The notes: generated from the sequence alone by a model not told the origin. A DNA stretch of 64,000 nucleotides from SAR92 clade bacterium H231 (GCA_025153775.1 JAOALC010000001.1:248001-312000), one strand, 5' to 3'. Positions 1-8,693 are shown, counted from the first letter of the stretch. Numbers and translations are program-made.

Positions 1-390
1 GTGATCGGTAAGAAAGTAGAAATCCAGCTGTGACACAAAACGCGCATAGTCACAGGCATAGGCGGGTGGATAGGCTCCGGAGGCCCCGTGCATCATGGGT
101 AGGCTATACATAAAGGCATCGGCCGAGTTGGTGGTATGTACATGGGTATCACCAAACAGTATCTGCTTATCGTCTCTTGTGGCGCCCACGGCTCGCTGGG
201 CTATCACTTCTGAGGGCAGGCTGGCCTCGGTGACCTGACCAAACTCCAGAGGAGTTTCGCTCCAGGCCTGATCCGGGTCGGGGAAGTAGCCAGGCAGTAG
301 TCTGTAAGCCGCATCTGGCGCTATGCCAGAGAAGAAGATAATGGCGACCGCAGCCACCCCTGCGGTGATCATTAATACCCGTTGCAACAT
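1..390 (-). CDS. DUF3604 family protein, N-terminal part (runs off the window)
   Basis: The reading frame starts at the ATG at 390 and is open for 130 codons to the window edge, so only the N-terminus is visible. An N-terminal hydrophobic segment (about residues 6-25, rich in A, V, I and F) looks like a signal peptide or membrane anchor. It is followed by LFGDTHVHTTNSADAF and, near the edge, FYFLTDH. These His/Asp-rich motifs are characteristic of DUF3604, a family of uncharacterised, probably metal-dependent phosphoesterase-like proteins. It lies 40 bp downstream of the HupE/UreJ-like gene on the same strand and is probably the last visible gene of that operon. Family recognition is from the motifs; the substrate is unknown. 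Confidence 0.8.
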   Translation of the reverse strand, partial: MLQRVLMITAGVAAVAIIFFSGIAPDAAYRLLPGYFPDPDQAWSETPLEFGQVTEASLPSEVIAQRAVGATRDDKQILFGDTHVHTTNSADAFMYSLPMMHGASGAYPPAYACDYARFVSQLDFYFLTDH

Positions 391-430
391 AATGGCGTCC
401 TCTGTTTATGGTTATAAATTCTTTTTATTA

Positions 431-1660
431 TTAGCCAATGGCTGGGCCATAGCTTCGGGCTACAAACCAATATAACCCTAAACCGCAGAGCAGGGCAGAG
501 CAAACCTCTGCTGCTGCAGCGGTAAAGTCTCTGTAGCGCTTTAGCCTTAGATAGCAGATCCAGACTGCAGCAACAATCAGTAGCTGCCCCAACTCTACTC
601 CTATATTGAAACCTAACAGCGCAGGCCATAGCTGTTCGCTTGGCAGGCCTACCTCTTGCAAAATAGCAGCAAAGCCAAAACCATGAATAAGGCCAAAGGC
701 GAGGCTGAGCAATGGTCTTATCTGAATAGTGCTGCGGCCATGGTTAGCAGGCAGATAACTCAGAGTGAATATAATCAGGCCGACAAAGCTAATAACCGGC
801 AGTGTTGATGGCACCAGCTGACTCACAGATAGCATTGTCATCAGTGCCAGAATCGCTGTGGCCCCATAGGCTATTTGTCGATTGACTCCAGTCCGGCAGC
901 CAATGTTTTCGGCAGCTACCAGAGCTATGGTAAAGCCTATTAGGGCCTCCACAATGGCCGTTTCAGGGGTAACCCAGCCCAGCACTGCCAGACTAAGGGT
1001 AATACTGTGGCCCAGAGTAAAACCGCTCACCAGCCAGATTACATCGCGGAGACTGCGCAGCATCAGCAGCAGGGCCAGCAGAAAAGCTATATGGTCTAGG
1101 CCGGTAAAGATATGCTCCATACCCAGCGCTGTGTATTGCAGAAAAGCTTGCCGGAAACTGGTCGACCAGTCGGAGTCACCGGTTTCTATAACTTGTTGTT
1201 GGCGACCTTCGGTAAATAGATACTCCAATGGCGCTCGGTTATCTATCCCAATGCGCGCGTAATGGATATGAGATGATACAAGGCTAAAAAAGCTGCCAAT
1301 TTGAATTTCTGGAGCTATATCTTGCAGAGCTCTGGCACAGCTATAGGTGGCTGCAATTCTCAGATAGCCCGGTTCTGCAGTCATAGCTTGCAATGGAGCT
1401 CTCGCTGAACACTGGGCTCCTGCTTGCCTGACCTCTATAGTTTTTTCCAGATGGCTGATCAGAGAGGCCTCGTTGCTGAGATTATCATTAGGTTGAAACC
1501 TTGTGGCCTCTCGCTCTTTGAGGGTAAATAGCATACTGAGATTTTGCTGATCTATGCTCCACGAAGAAAACGACTGGCTGCGATTATGGGCTTCCGCAGG
1601 CAAGATTATTGCGATGCTCAGCAGGATAATGGTTGAGAAAAGCCGTCGCAGGGGGATCAT
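431..1660 (-). CDS. HupE/UreJ-type integral membrane protein
   Basis: A signal peptide (residues about 1-25, ending near AEAH) precedes a soluble region of about 150 residues and a C-terminal half of about seven hydrophobic helices. The helices carry HIFTGLDHIAFLLALLL and FTLGHSITLSLAVLG, which are typical of the HupE/UreJ_2 family of putative metal or hydrogenase/urease accessory permeases. No hydrogenase or urease gene is in the window, so the classical role is not supported here. I chose the ATG at 1660 because it forms an ATGA overlap with the stop of the upstream gene; a start 15 bp further up is also open. It is co-transcribed with two parvulin-like genes upstream and a DUF3604 gene downstream, which suggests a shared envelope function. 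Confidence 0.8.
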   Translation of the reverse strand: MIPLRRLFSTIILLSIAIILPAEAHNRSQSFSSWSIDQQNLSMLFTLKEREATRFQPNDNLSNEASLISHLEKTIEVRQAGAQCSARAPLQAMTAEPGYLRIAATYSCARALQDIAPEIQIGSFFSLVSSHIHYARIGIDNRAPLEYLFTEGRQQQVIETGDSDWSTSFRQAFLQYTALGMEHIFTGLDHIAFLLALLLMLRSLRDVIWLVSGFTLGHSITLSLAVLGWVTPETAIVEALIGFTIALVAAENIGCRTGVNRQIAYGATAILALMTMLSVSQLVPSTLPVISFVGLIIFTLSYLPANHGRSTIQIRPLLSLAFGLIHGFGFAAILQEVGLPSEQLWPALLGFNIGVELGQLLIVAAVWICYLRLKRYRDFTAAAAEVCSALLCGLGLYWFVARSYGPAIG

Positions 1661-2139
1661 TGTATGGCAATCCATCGAATATCTGCGCTGTTGCGAAGCT
1701 GAGTCAGGTACTCTTCAAATCCGGAACTGATATCGCTATCTGTGGCAGTGGCTGTGGAGAGAGATTCAATATTCAGCCCAGCAAGCACAGATTGTAGGAC
1801 GGCGGCGCGGAGTTTTTGGTTGGTTCTCAATAACTCTGTATCTGAAGCATATTGAACCAAAAGCTCCTCTTGAATAAGCCTCTGCAATACCAGCTCCCGG
1901 TCTTGATCATTTAGTTCACCGCGCTTGCCGCTGGCTAACAAACTGAGTGCCCTTTGGTAATCTAACTGGCGGATAGGGCTGTGATTGACCCTGGCCACAT
2001 AGGTGTCGAGAGCGCCTGGACTCAGGATTAAGCGCTCTTTGGAAGATTTCGCCTCTATCATACCCAGGATAATGCCTAGAGCTGCACTTAGGGCAAGCAT
2101 GGCAATAGGTGAGCTAGATACTGAGCTGGACCCAGACAT
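1657..2139 (-). CDS. Small SurA/parvulin-N-like membrane-anchored protein
   Basis: This 160-residue protein has one N-terminal hydrophobic segment (residues about 11-27). A helical region follows, containing DRELVLQRLIQEELLVQYA, which resembles the N-terminal chaperone helices of SurA/PpiD-type peptidyl-prolyl isomerases. No catalytic parvulin domain follows, so it is either a chaperone-only relative or a companion of the larger PPIase just upstream. Its start overlaps the stop of that gene by one base (TAATG), and its own stop overlaps the HupE-like start (ATGA), which points to tight translational coupling. Assignment rests on the helix pattern and operon context. Confidence 0.6.
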   Translation of the reverse strand: MSGSSSVSSSPIAMLALSAALGIILGMIEAKSSKERLILSPGALDTYVARVNHSPIRQLDYQRALSLLASGKRGELNDQDRELVLQRLIQEELLVQYASDTELLRTNQKLRAAVLQSVLAGLNIESLSTATATDSDISSGFEEYLTQLRNSADIRWIAIQ

Positions 2140-2996
2140 TATTGGACCTCAGCAACAATAATTTGAGCGCTGTGCCAGAGCTGATCTAGTTTACTGTTTA
2201 GTGCCTGGTCGCGACCACGGCGCTTGTATTCCAATAGCACGGAGTTTCGAATAGCCTCATATCTGGGTAAAACCGGCGCCTGTCGCTGACTTATCTGAAA
2301 AATATACAGCCCTTGGTCTAAGTTAATGGCCTGGGTCTGCCCAACCTGTTTAAACTCTAGTAGGGCGCTGGCCAGACTGGTTCCTAGCTGTCGATGTAGC
2401 ATATGAATAGGCAGCAATGATCTGGGCAGTAAATAATCAAGGTCTAATCGCTCAGCGATCTGTGTCGTGTTGGACCCAGAAGCCAGCAAGGTTTTGGCGT
2501 CTTTAATGCCGGCTGGGCTTTTGACGAGTAGCGCATCCACCGCGACTCTTTCGGGAGTTTCAAAGACTGAGCTTTGGTTGAGATAAAACTGCTGCAACAG
2601 GGTTTCAGTCGGGGGCTGAGCAAGAAAGTCTGTCACCACCTGGTCGATTGCGGCGGCCACGGCTGCCTTTCGCAGCCCCGGGTCTGTGCTCAGCAGATCC
2701 AACTTTTCAGCGCGCTGCAGTAGCAGTTCTTGATCGATTAGTATCTGCATGACAGATTGTTGTTGTTCAGAATTCAATTGATCAAAGCGCAGTTTCAAAA
2801 GTTGCTGAGAGAGAATATCTGCCTCTTTAACGGCTATGGGTTGCTGATTTACCAGAGCAACTGGATTGGGGCTATTCTTCTGACTCTCTTGTGGCCCTGC
2901 TACTGAGGGTCCCAATAGGGCTAGCGCCAGACCAAGGCTAGCCAGCGTGCCGCGGCAGGCGGAAAGGGCATGGTGCTGGAGGTCGCTGGGAAGCAT
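2139..2996 (-). CDS. Parvulin-like peptidyl-prolyl isomerase
   Basis: This 285-residue protein begins with a hydrophobic export or anchor segment (about residues 14-33). A SurA-N-like helical domain follows, including ADILSQQLLKLRF and a repeated LLLQRAEKLDL-type element. The C-terminal half, from about residue 140 (ETPERVAVDALLVKSPAG), has the length and pattern of a rotamase (PPIC) domain. It is the first gene of an operon with the 160-aa parvulin-like protein, the HupE/UreJ-like protein and DUF3604. The likely site of action is the periplasm, folding a partner encoded in the operon. The family is reasonably clear; whether the rotamase domain is active is not. Confidence 0.7.
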   Translation of the reverse strand: MLPSDLQHHALSACRGTLASLGLALALLGPSVAGPQESQKNSPNPVALVNQQPIAVKEADILSQQLLKLRFDQLNSEQQQSVMQILIDQELLLQRAEKLDLLSTDPGLRKAAVAAAIDQVVTDFLAQPPTETLLQQFYLNQSSVFETPERVAVDALLVKSPAGIKDAKTLLASGSNTTQIAERLDLDYLLPRSLLPIHMLHRQLGTSLASALLEFKQVGQTQAINLDQGLYIFQISQRQAPVLPRYEAIRNSVLLEYKRRGRDQALNSKLDQLWHSAQIIVAEVQ

Positions 2997-3177
2997 AGTG
3001 AATTTTCTCAGGATAATTGATCTTAGGACCAGTGGTCTGGCCTTTACTTTTTATCTGTTCAGCTAATTTATCATAACCTAATTATGCGCCTGCGCACTGT
3101 CGCAAGCGGTCATGTCTGTTGCAAAAGCCGACAGCCAGAGAGCTGCAAAGGGCGGGGTAGAGCAAAGAATGAGGCAT

Positions 3178-3207
3178 AAAAAAAGGACGGGCATTGCCCG
3201 TCCTTTT
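3178..3207 (-). terminator. Rho-independent terminator of the TonB receptor gene
   Basis: The inverted repeat AAAAGGACGGGC / GCCCGTCCTTTT starts 20 bp beyond the stop codon of the receptor gene that ends at 3227. Read on the minus strand, the stem is followed by a T-run (complement of the A-run at 3178-3184). The arms are nearly perfect and G+C-rich. Confidence 0.85.
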
Positions 3208-3226
3208 CTGGTCTACCCACAGAGAT

Positions 3227-5794
3227 TTAGAATCTGTAAGTAAAGCGACCTCCCCACATTTCACCTGGGGCTCTGTAACGACCGTGCGAACCACTTGCCA
3301 GAGGAATATCAAATGCTCCAGAAGCAGTCTGCTTGTCGGTAATGTTCTTACCATAGATCATGAAGTCCCAGTTCTCTGCACGAACACCAACACGCAGATT
3401 AACCTGGCCGAATCCGTCTTGAATATCAATTGGATCGTGGTCACCGGTCATCTTGAATTCATCGGTAAAGTTGTAGTCTGCACTGGCAAACATAACCAGA
3501 CCATTTGACAGAGGCTGAGCATAGTCAGCAGTCAAAGAACCTGAGTAGCCAGCACCGAAGTCGTCGCCTGAGAGGCTCTGAGACTGGCCAGACTTGGTAC
3601 CGTCAGGTAGGAACTGAGCCTGACAGCCCAGTGCTGAAGTCACAGGTGAGCTAGAAGTAATGGTGCCTAGACCCAGCAGGGCAGAATCTTGAGCGGCAGT
3701 ACAACCTGCAGAATCAAAATTTCCATACTTAGCGTCTAGAACGGCAACATTGGCGCCAAGACGAAGCTGGTCTGAATACTGCCACTGCATATCAACTTCT
3801 ATACCTTGGATGTCAGAGCTTGCGGCGTTAGCCACAACAAAACCCAATCCAACGAAGGTAGATACCTGCTGATCAATATACTCACTGGAGAACATTGCCC
3901 AGTTAACAGTCATGGCGCCATCCATCAGAGTGTGCTTACCACCAATTTCAATTGACTCTGCAGTCTCATCTTCATATTCGAACCCTATACCTGGTGTTGT
4001 GCGGAGCACAGTACCATCGGCTAGGAATGAGGGATTCTGATCGTCTACAGCGTTAAAGCCACCACTCTTGAAACCTTCCGAGTAGCTGATATAGAACAGA
4101 CTAGTATCAGACATTTCCCACTGCATGTTTACAGCTGGCATCAACTGGTCAGTCTTGCGATCTTCATCAAACACGTGTGCCCAAGAGCCAAAGCTTGCCG
4201 CATTAATTGCAGCGTTGTATGGGTTGGTATCAGGTGTTGCCAGACCAGTAGTGTCATGCACCAGAGCAGTTTCTGCGTGAACAGTCTTCTCTTCTTCAGT
4301 ATAACGAACACCAGCGGTAAGACTGAGGTTATCGGTAATATTATAGGTACCCTGGAAGAATAAGGCCCAAGCATCTGTGTCCTGTTTCCAGTTGGAAACG
4401 CGACCTGACTGATTGAACGATGTCACGCCATTGATACAGAAAGCGGGACCGGTTAACGCAGCAGGGATATTCAGGAATGAGCTACAGCCGACAATTGCTG
4501 TCATCAAGCCTGGGTTACCCAGGGTGCCATCAATAATTACCGTACGGTCAATTTCCTGAGTCTGCTTCTGCCAGTAAGCACCAGTCACCCAAGACAAATC
4601 ACCATCGGTTGGCGACGACAGGCGGAATTCCTGGCTCGTCTGGTCATACTCAGAGATATCAGATCGTCCGATAAACTGAACAGGCAGGAAGTCAGCGTCA
4701 ATACCATCCTCATACTCGTACCCTGAAACACCGGTTACCGAGCTAAAGGTGTAACCATTGTCCAACTCCATCTCAATGTTTAGACTGCTGCTGTTGGTCT
4801 GAGTATCAGTACCCTCAGGCTTCTCTTCGGTTCTATCCAGGTCACGACCCAGGCTCTGAGCTAGAGCAAGACCGCCAATGGATATGGAGTCACGGAAGCC
4901 ATCGGTTTGTTCGTTTCCAGCGCCAGCAACCATGGCACCGTAGTTAGGATACATGATTCCCATTACCGCATACATCAAGCCATTGGAAGCCGCAATATTG
5001 GCCTCGGGCTGGAATCGATTCAATGCTGCTGTAGAGCCACGACGCACAAAGTCACTCTCGCCGTGCTTTAGCTTGACTGATGTGCTGTCAGTAGGCTCCC
5101 ATGTCGCGGATAGGCGCCAAATCTGCTCGTCAGTTGAGGGCATAGAGGGCTGTGCACCATTACCTGATGTAGCAAAGCCATTGTTCATATAACCGTCGTC
5201 GCTGCGATCTCTCACTGCAAGTCTCAATGCCATATTTTCAGACACCGGCATATTGATAACGCCCTCAGCAATTTCGCCCTGGTTGCTCTCGCGGCTAACG
5301 CTGACGCGGCCACTCATTTCATCGCCGATATTAGCGGAAGCAGAGGTTACGTTAATTGCACCGGCCAGAGTGTTTTTACCAAAAAGAATACCCTGGGGTC
5401 CGCGCAGGACTTCAACCTGTGCCAGATCGAAAAGACCTGAACGTACGTGACGGCTCTTGCCGTAGTGAATGCCATCTACATAGACACCTACAGATTGCTC
5501 GAATGATTGGTTAGCACCAACACCGATACCGCGCATCGAAATGATACTGTTAACAGCATTCTCTGAAATTCCTAGGTTAGGTACATAGGCGCCTAGATCG
5601 GTCAAACTTTGGATGCTGGCTTCCTGAATTTTATCTCCAGAGATAGCAGTCATCGAAATAGGCACGTCCTGCAAGCTCTCGGCACGCTTTTGCGCTGTTA
5701 CTATTACTTCTTCCAGCTGGGCTGCATAGGCACCACCAGAAGCAGTGGCGATGGCTAAAGCCAGCGCACTCATAGTACGTAATGATGTTTTCAT
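3227..5794 (-). CDS. TonB-dependent outer-membrane receptor
   Basis: This is an outer-membrane active transporter of 855 residues. The start at 5794 (MKTSLRT) gives a clean signal peptide ending in GGAYA; an upstream start would add five polar residues. The TonB box LEEVIVTAQKR follows at about residues 26-36, then a plug domain (PISMTAISG, RGIGVGANQSF, EVLRGPQGILFGKN) and a long beta-barrel ending in GGRFTYRF with a terminal Phe, as expected for Bam-dependent insertion. It is an orphan without adjacent TonB/ExbB genes, followed by a strong terminator. The Leu-Glu-Glu-Val TonB box and the size fit the marine receptors for plant or algal compounds. The substrate cannot be read from sequence. 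Confidence 0.93.
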   Translation of the reverse strand: MKTSLRTMSALALAIATASGGAYAAQLEEVIVTAQKRAESLQDVPISMTAISGDKIQEASIQSLTDLGAYVPNLGISENAVNSIISMRGIGVGANQSFEQSVGVYVDGIHYGKSRHVRSGLFDLAQVEVLRGPQGILFGKNTLAGAINVTSASANIGDEMSGRVSVSRESNQGEIAEGVINMPVSENMALRLAVRDRSDDGYMNNGFATSGNGAQPSMPSTDEQIWRLSATWEPTDSTSVKLKHGESDFVRRGSTAALNRFQPEANIAASNGLMYAVMGIMYPNYGAMVAGAGNEQTDGFRDSISIGGLALAQSLGRDLDRTEEKPEGTDTQTNSSSLNIEMELDNGYTFSSVTGVSGYEYEDGIDADFLPVQFIGRSDISEYDQTSQEFRLSSPTDGDLSWVTGAYWQKQTQEIDRTVIIDGTLGNPGLMTAIVGCSSFLNIPAALTGPAFCINGVTSFNQSGRVSNWKQDTDAWALFFQGTYNITDNLSLTAGVRYTEEEKTVHAETALVHDTTGLATPDTNPYNAAINAASFGSWAHVFDEDRKTDQLMPAVNMQWEMSDTSLFYISYSEGFKSGGFNAVDDQNPSFLADGTVLRTTPGIGFEYEDETAESIEIGGKHTLMDGAMTVNWAMFSSEYIDQQVSTFVGLGFVVANAASSDIQGIEVDMQWQYSDQLRLGANVAVLDAKYGNFDSAGCTAAQDSALLGLGTITSSSPVTSALGCQAQFLPDGTKSGQSQSLSGDDFGAGYSGSLTADYAQPLSNGLVMFASADYNFTDEFKMTGDHDPIDIQDGFGQVNLRVGVRAENWDFMIYGKNITDKQTASGAFDIPLASGSHGRYRAPGEMWGGRFTYRF

Positions 5795-6157
5795 CGTTTT
5801 TCCCCTCAACGTTTTTATTAGTAACAGCTTTGCGCCGTCGTTTTATAATTATTGGCCTTGTTTAAATAGACTGACCAGAGTACTAACTACTAGTTTCTTA
5901 CACAGTTACATTACTGATTTTCTACACTGATTTTCTTATCTCAGCCTCGCTTGCACTCGTCAGAAGCACAATTCACAGGCTTGCAGATCAAATCTATCAT
6001 AACTTTTGACATAATGCATGCACTGTCGAAACCCGTCACAAGCATGTCTATATCGGACAGTTTAGTTGGCACAACAGGGCTACTTATTAAAATCCGATTT
6101 CACAAGCCTTTACTGGGACGAACCAGGGAGGGAATACCTCCTGGATGCACGCTGGTG
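5795..6157. other. Intergenic region upstream of the TonB receptor
   Basis: About 360 bp without a credible gene. It must hold the promoter of the receptor gene (minus strand). Only short shadow frames are open, with no good ribosome-binding site. I see no strong palindrome or known riboswitch here. Confidence 0.5.
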
Positions 6158-6556
6158 TTATTTGCTCTCAGTTGTCTGCTCCAGTATTTCGGTCAGCTTT
6201 TCAATACAGCCTGCCATACTAGTGCGGATAAAGGTTTCAATTTCGATAGGAGTCACAGAGGTTTCCCAGAGCAGGCGGCACTTTCTGCCCTCTGGGATTA
6301 CCTGAATGCTGGAGTGATGTGACTTCAATGGCGCTGGCGTTTCAAAACAGGAGTATTCCATAGTGCGTGCTGAATCGTTATGACTCAGAATTCGCTCTTT
6401 AATATCTCCGGCACCTGGCAGTGACAGTGAGCGAACTGACCCATCGAATGTGCAGCTTGTCGCGCCGGGAACCCAGTCAATGCGATCTGGCGTTCCGAGA
6501 ATGGCCCACAGCTGATCAGCCGAGGCATTGAATTGGTGATCGAACTTAACTGTCAT
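6158..6556 (-). CDS. SRPBCC (START/polyketide-cyclase-like) family protein
   Basis: The 132-residue protein starts MTVKFDHQFNASADQLWAIL, the typical first strand and helix of the SRPBCC/Bet v1-like fold. It continues with GSVRSLSLPGAGDIKERIL and a final amphipathic helix (AGCIEKLTEILEQ). Such proteins bind hydrophobic ligands in a deep pocket or act as cyclases or dehydratases, and the ligand here is unknown. A longer frame reaching 6715 exists, but its first 53 residues do not match the fold, so the start at 6556 is preferred. It stands alone between the TonB receptor and the VOC gene. Confidence 0.75.
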   Translation of the reverse strand: MTVKFDHQFNASADQLWAILGTPDRIDWVPGATSCTFDGSVRSLSLPGAGDIKERILSHNDSARTMEYSCFETPAPLKSHHSSIQVIPEGRKCRLLWETSVTPIEIETFIRTSMAGCIEKLTEILEQTTESK

Positions 6557-6772
6557 TGTTGGCGCTCCACTTGTGCTTGCACAATCATTAACCTTGGGCA
6601 GATGGTACCTTAGTTTGAGGCTGCTTAAGTGTGCTATTGCGGTTCGGTGACTTAAATGACCAATTTTTGATACTAACTGGAACTTACTGCGAAGGGGCTG
6701 TCCTATTAGGTGCAAGTAATTTAATTCCTTGTGAATTTTGTGAAATATACAACTCTCCCCTAAGTAAACAAG

Positions 6773-6805
6773 CCCTGATCTAATTATTGGATCAGGGTTT
6801 TTTTT
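6773..6805. terminator. Terminator-like hairpin between the VOC and SRPBCC genes
   Basis: The 8-bp arms CCCTGATC and GATCAGGG (with a short AT loop) are followed on the plus strand by eight T. On the minus strand, where the flanking genes lie, the stem is followed only by CTTGTTTACTT. The hairpin therefore looks stronger in the direction that has no gene, but it may stop transcription from the VOC gene as well. Confidence 0.6.
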
Positions 6806-6831
6806 GTCCGTAAATCAGGTCCGCTAAATCG

Positions 6832-7632
6832 CTAAGTGGCGGGAATCAGGGTTATTGCTATACCCTGAGTTTTGCTGGTATCCAGTTGTTGGATGTGCCC
6901 GCCGGAATAGGCAATGGCGAGTCCCACTCTGGAATCCACGGATTCTAGGTCGCCATAGCTAACAACCATATTGCTCAGGCGGACTTCGCATGTAGCTTTA
7001 TCGGTTTGCTGTGCCTTGGCAAGAAGTGACTTCCCCAGTCTATCGCCGGCAACTATTTTATCGCTTACTCCAAACTGAACGCCGATTAAATCTTTTGCAC
7101 CATTGGCATGCCCAGTTGCGCCAGTCAGAGGCACACGTGTATCAATTGGAGTGAGATCCTCTAATAAAAACGGCAAATCAGCCTGTCTGCTGCCGCCCAG
7201 TTTCCAGCGAGCTATCTGGCCATCGTTTCGTTCGCGAAAAAATATTTCGCTGTGCAAAATTTCAAATTCCTGGCTCTCCCATAGCGCTAGGCTGGCATTG
7301 AGATCGCTGGTTCGCACACACCAATCAACTGGTCCGGTCTCACCGCAGATCCAGCCAGTGAGCCTGGAATAGATATTGGTTTTTAGGCTTGCCTGTCGCT
7401 GGGGAATATTGAGTTTTATTGCCAGCTTGATTAAGGGGCGGTACCAGCTGGGCCTCAGAGCTAATAGTTCGATGTAGGTTTGATTGGGGAAGATCACCAG
7501 AGCATTTTCAGTAATGCCGTGGGAGCCGCCCGGAGTGACCTGAAACCCAAGGTCAGTAAAATCTGTGATGGCCTGATTTAGATCGGCGACAAAGACTACT
7601 ATATGGTCAAATTGAGTATTTGGCATGGGCAT
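6832..7632 (-). CDS. VOC-superfamily (glyoxalase-like) protein
   Basis: The start of the conserved part, NTQFDHIVVFVADLNQAITD, is the classic first beta-alpha unit of a glyoxalase/bleomycin-resistance/dioxygenase (VOC) domain; the rest fits the glyoxalase-like domain 3 layout (GGSHGITENALVIF, YIELLALRP). The enzyme-specific metal ligands and substrate cannot be assigned. Two Met codons (7632 and 7626) could start it. The frame stays open upstream into the tandem repeats, but that extension is repeat sequence rather than protein. Only about 40 bp separate this start from the distal end of the tRNA-linked repeat array, so array transcription could run into the gene. Confidence 0.72.
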   Translation of the reverse strand: MPMPNTQFDHIVVFVADLNQAITDFTDLGFQVTPGGSHGITENALVIFPNQTYIELLALRPSWYRPLIKLAIKLNIPQRQASLKTNIYSRLTGWICGETGPVDWCVRTSDLNASLALWESQEFEILHSEIFFRERNDGQIARWKLGGSRQADLPFLLEDLTPIDTRVPLTGATGHANGAKDLIGVQFGVSDKIVAGDRLGKSLLAKAQQTDKATCEVRLSNMVVSYGDLESVDSRVGLAIAYSGGHIQQLDTSKTQGIAITLIPAT

Positions 7633-7674
7633 CTGGATGGTCCGACTGTTGAGGGAGACCAGAATAGTAAATCT

Positions 7675-8385
7675 AGAGGGACTGATTGTAAAAGCCATAG
7701 GGCTTTTACAACTCCTGCGGAGCGCCCAGGCGAGCTGGGCGTCCAAACTCTGCCGCAGGATAGTTTGTCGAACAGGGCTCTCGTCCGGCAGTCCAATCTA
7801 CCAATATTAAAAAAGGCCACTTCTTGCGAATTGCTTGTTTGATGTTGGTGGAGCATTTAGAGGGACTGATTGTAAAAGCCACAGGGCTTTTACAACTCCT
7901 GCGGAGCGCCCAGGCGAGCTGGGCGTCCAAACTCTGCCGCAGGCATAGTTTGTCGAACAGGGCTCTCGTCCGGCAGTCCAATCTACCAATATTAAAAAAG
8001 GCCACTTCTTGCGAATTGCTTGTTTGATGTTGGTGGAGCATTTAGAGGGACTGATTGTAAAAGCCACAGGGCTTTTACAACTCCTGCGGAGCGCCCAGGC
8101 GAGCTGGGCGTCCAAACTCTGCCGCAGGCATAGTTTGTCGAACAGGGCTCTCGTCCGGCAGTCCAATCTACCAATATTAAAAAAGGCCACTTCTTGCGAA
8201 TTGCTTGTTTGATGTTGGTGGAGCATTTAGAGGGACTGATTGTAAAAGCCACAGGGCTTTTACAACTCCTGCGGAGCGCCCAGGCGAGCTGGGCGTCCAA
8301 ACTCTGCCGCAGGCATAGTTTGTCGAACAGGGCTCTCGTCCGGCAGTCCAATCTACCAATATTAAAAAAGGCCACTTCTTGCGAA
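7675..8385 (-). repeat. Four tandem ~185-bp units downstream of tRNA-Asp
   Basis: Units begin (plus-strand reading) at 7675, 7859, 8044 and 8229; spacings are 184, 185 and 185 bp, and the last, tRNA-proximal unit is incomplete (about 157 bp). By eye the units are almost identical; the first differs by a missing C and an A-for-C change. On the tRNA-sense (minus) strand each unit holds several hairpins: CAAACT...AGTTTG, CGCCCAGCTCGCCTGGGCG and TTGTAAAAGCC...GGCTTTTACAA. Each full unit also carries a segment ending GCTCCACCA that resembles a tRNA 3' end, then half of the terminator found next to tRNA-Asp. Open frames through the array are by-products of its near-multiple-of-three period and have no separate coding support. 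Confidence 0.95.
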
Positions 8386-8405
8386 GTAGCCTTTTTTAAT
8401 ATTGG
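8356..8405 (-). terminator. Palindromic terminator directly joined to tRNA-Asp
   Basis: A 50-bp inverted repeat with arms CCAATATTAAAAAAGGC and GCCTTTTTTAATATTGG on the minus strand. The left arm begins with the CCA of tRNA-Asp itself, so the hairpin starts at the tRNA 3' end. The T-run within the right arm makes it a terminator. Only the tRNA-proximal repeat unit has both arms; the other units keep just the right arm. Confidence 0.85.
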
Positions 8406-8479
8406 CGGACCGGACGGGACTCGAACCCGCGACCTCCGGCGTGACAGGCCGGCATTCTAACCAGCTGAACTACCGGTCC
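8403..8479 (-). tRNA. tRNA-Asp (anticodon GTC)
   Basis: Full cloverleaf on the minus strand with 7-bp acceptor GGACCGG/CCGGTCC, G at the discriminator position and an encoded CCA. The anticodon loop CTGTCAC gives GTC. It follows tRNA-Val by 17 bp, so the two form one transcript. The discriminator G is the expected identity element for tRNA-Asp. Confidence 0.97.
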
Positions 8480-8496
8480 GCGAAAGCATTTTCTCT

Positions 8497-8572
8497 TGGT
8501 GGGTGGTACAGGGATTGAACCTGTGACCCTCGCCTTGTAAGGGCGATGCTCTACCAGCTGAGCTAACCACCC
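8497..8572 (-). tRNA. tRNA-Val (anticodon TAC)
   Basis: Cloverleaf on the minus strand: acceptor GGGTGGT/ACCACCC, discriminator A and encoded CCA. The anticodon loop CTTACAA gives TAC. It is the first gene of a Val-Asp tRNA operon driven by the promoter at 8589-8616. Confidence 0.97.
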
Positions 8573-8588
8573 CCTGAGAGAGCGACGC

Positions 8589-8616
8589 ATTCTACCGAAC
8601 TGAAGGAGGCTGTCAA
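8589..8616 (-). promoter_or_regulatory. Sigma-70 promoter of the tRNA-Val/Asp operon
   Basis: On the minus strand TTGACA (8611-8616) and TAGAAT (8589-8594) are separated by 16 bp. This places a start site near 8582, about 10 bp before the tRNA-Val 5' end. The -35 box is consensus and the -10 box is one base off. Confidence 0.8.
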
Positions 8617-8693
8617 ACTTTTTCTGGTGCTATATACATATTGGGTTCACAGCCCTAATATACCGGCCTAATTTAGGGGTTTTTGAAGCAAAA

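Noticed and set aside
431-1660. Urease or hydrogenase accessory operon
   Set aside because: Only the HupE/UreJ-type permease is present; no structural genes for either enzyme lie nearby.
7675-8385. CRISPR array
   Set aside because: The units are contiguous 185-bp repeats without short repeat/unique spacer alternation, and no cas genes are present.
7706-8460. Several overlapping open frames through the tRNA-Asp repeat array, on both strands
   Set aside because: They are copies of the same repeat peptide shifted by one unit, extend into tRNA sequence, and have no ribosome-binding sites; the conserved feature is RNA structure, not protein.
8610-8693. preQ1 riboswitch ahead of queD
   Set aside because: GGGTTCACAGCCC can form a small stem, but the A-rich pseudoknot tail and conserved loop of preQ1 classes are absent.
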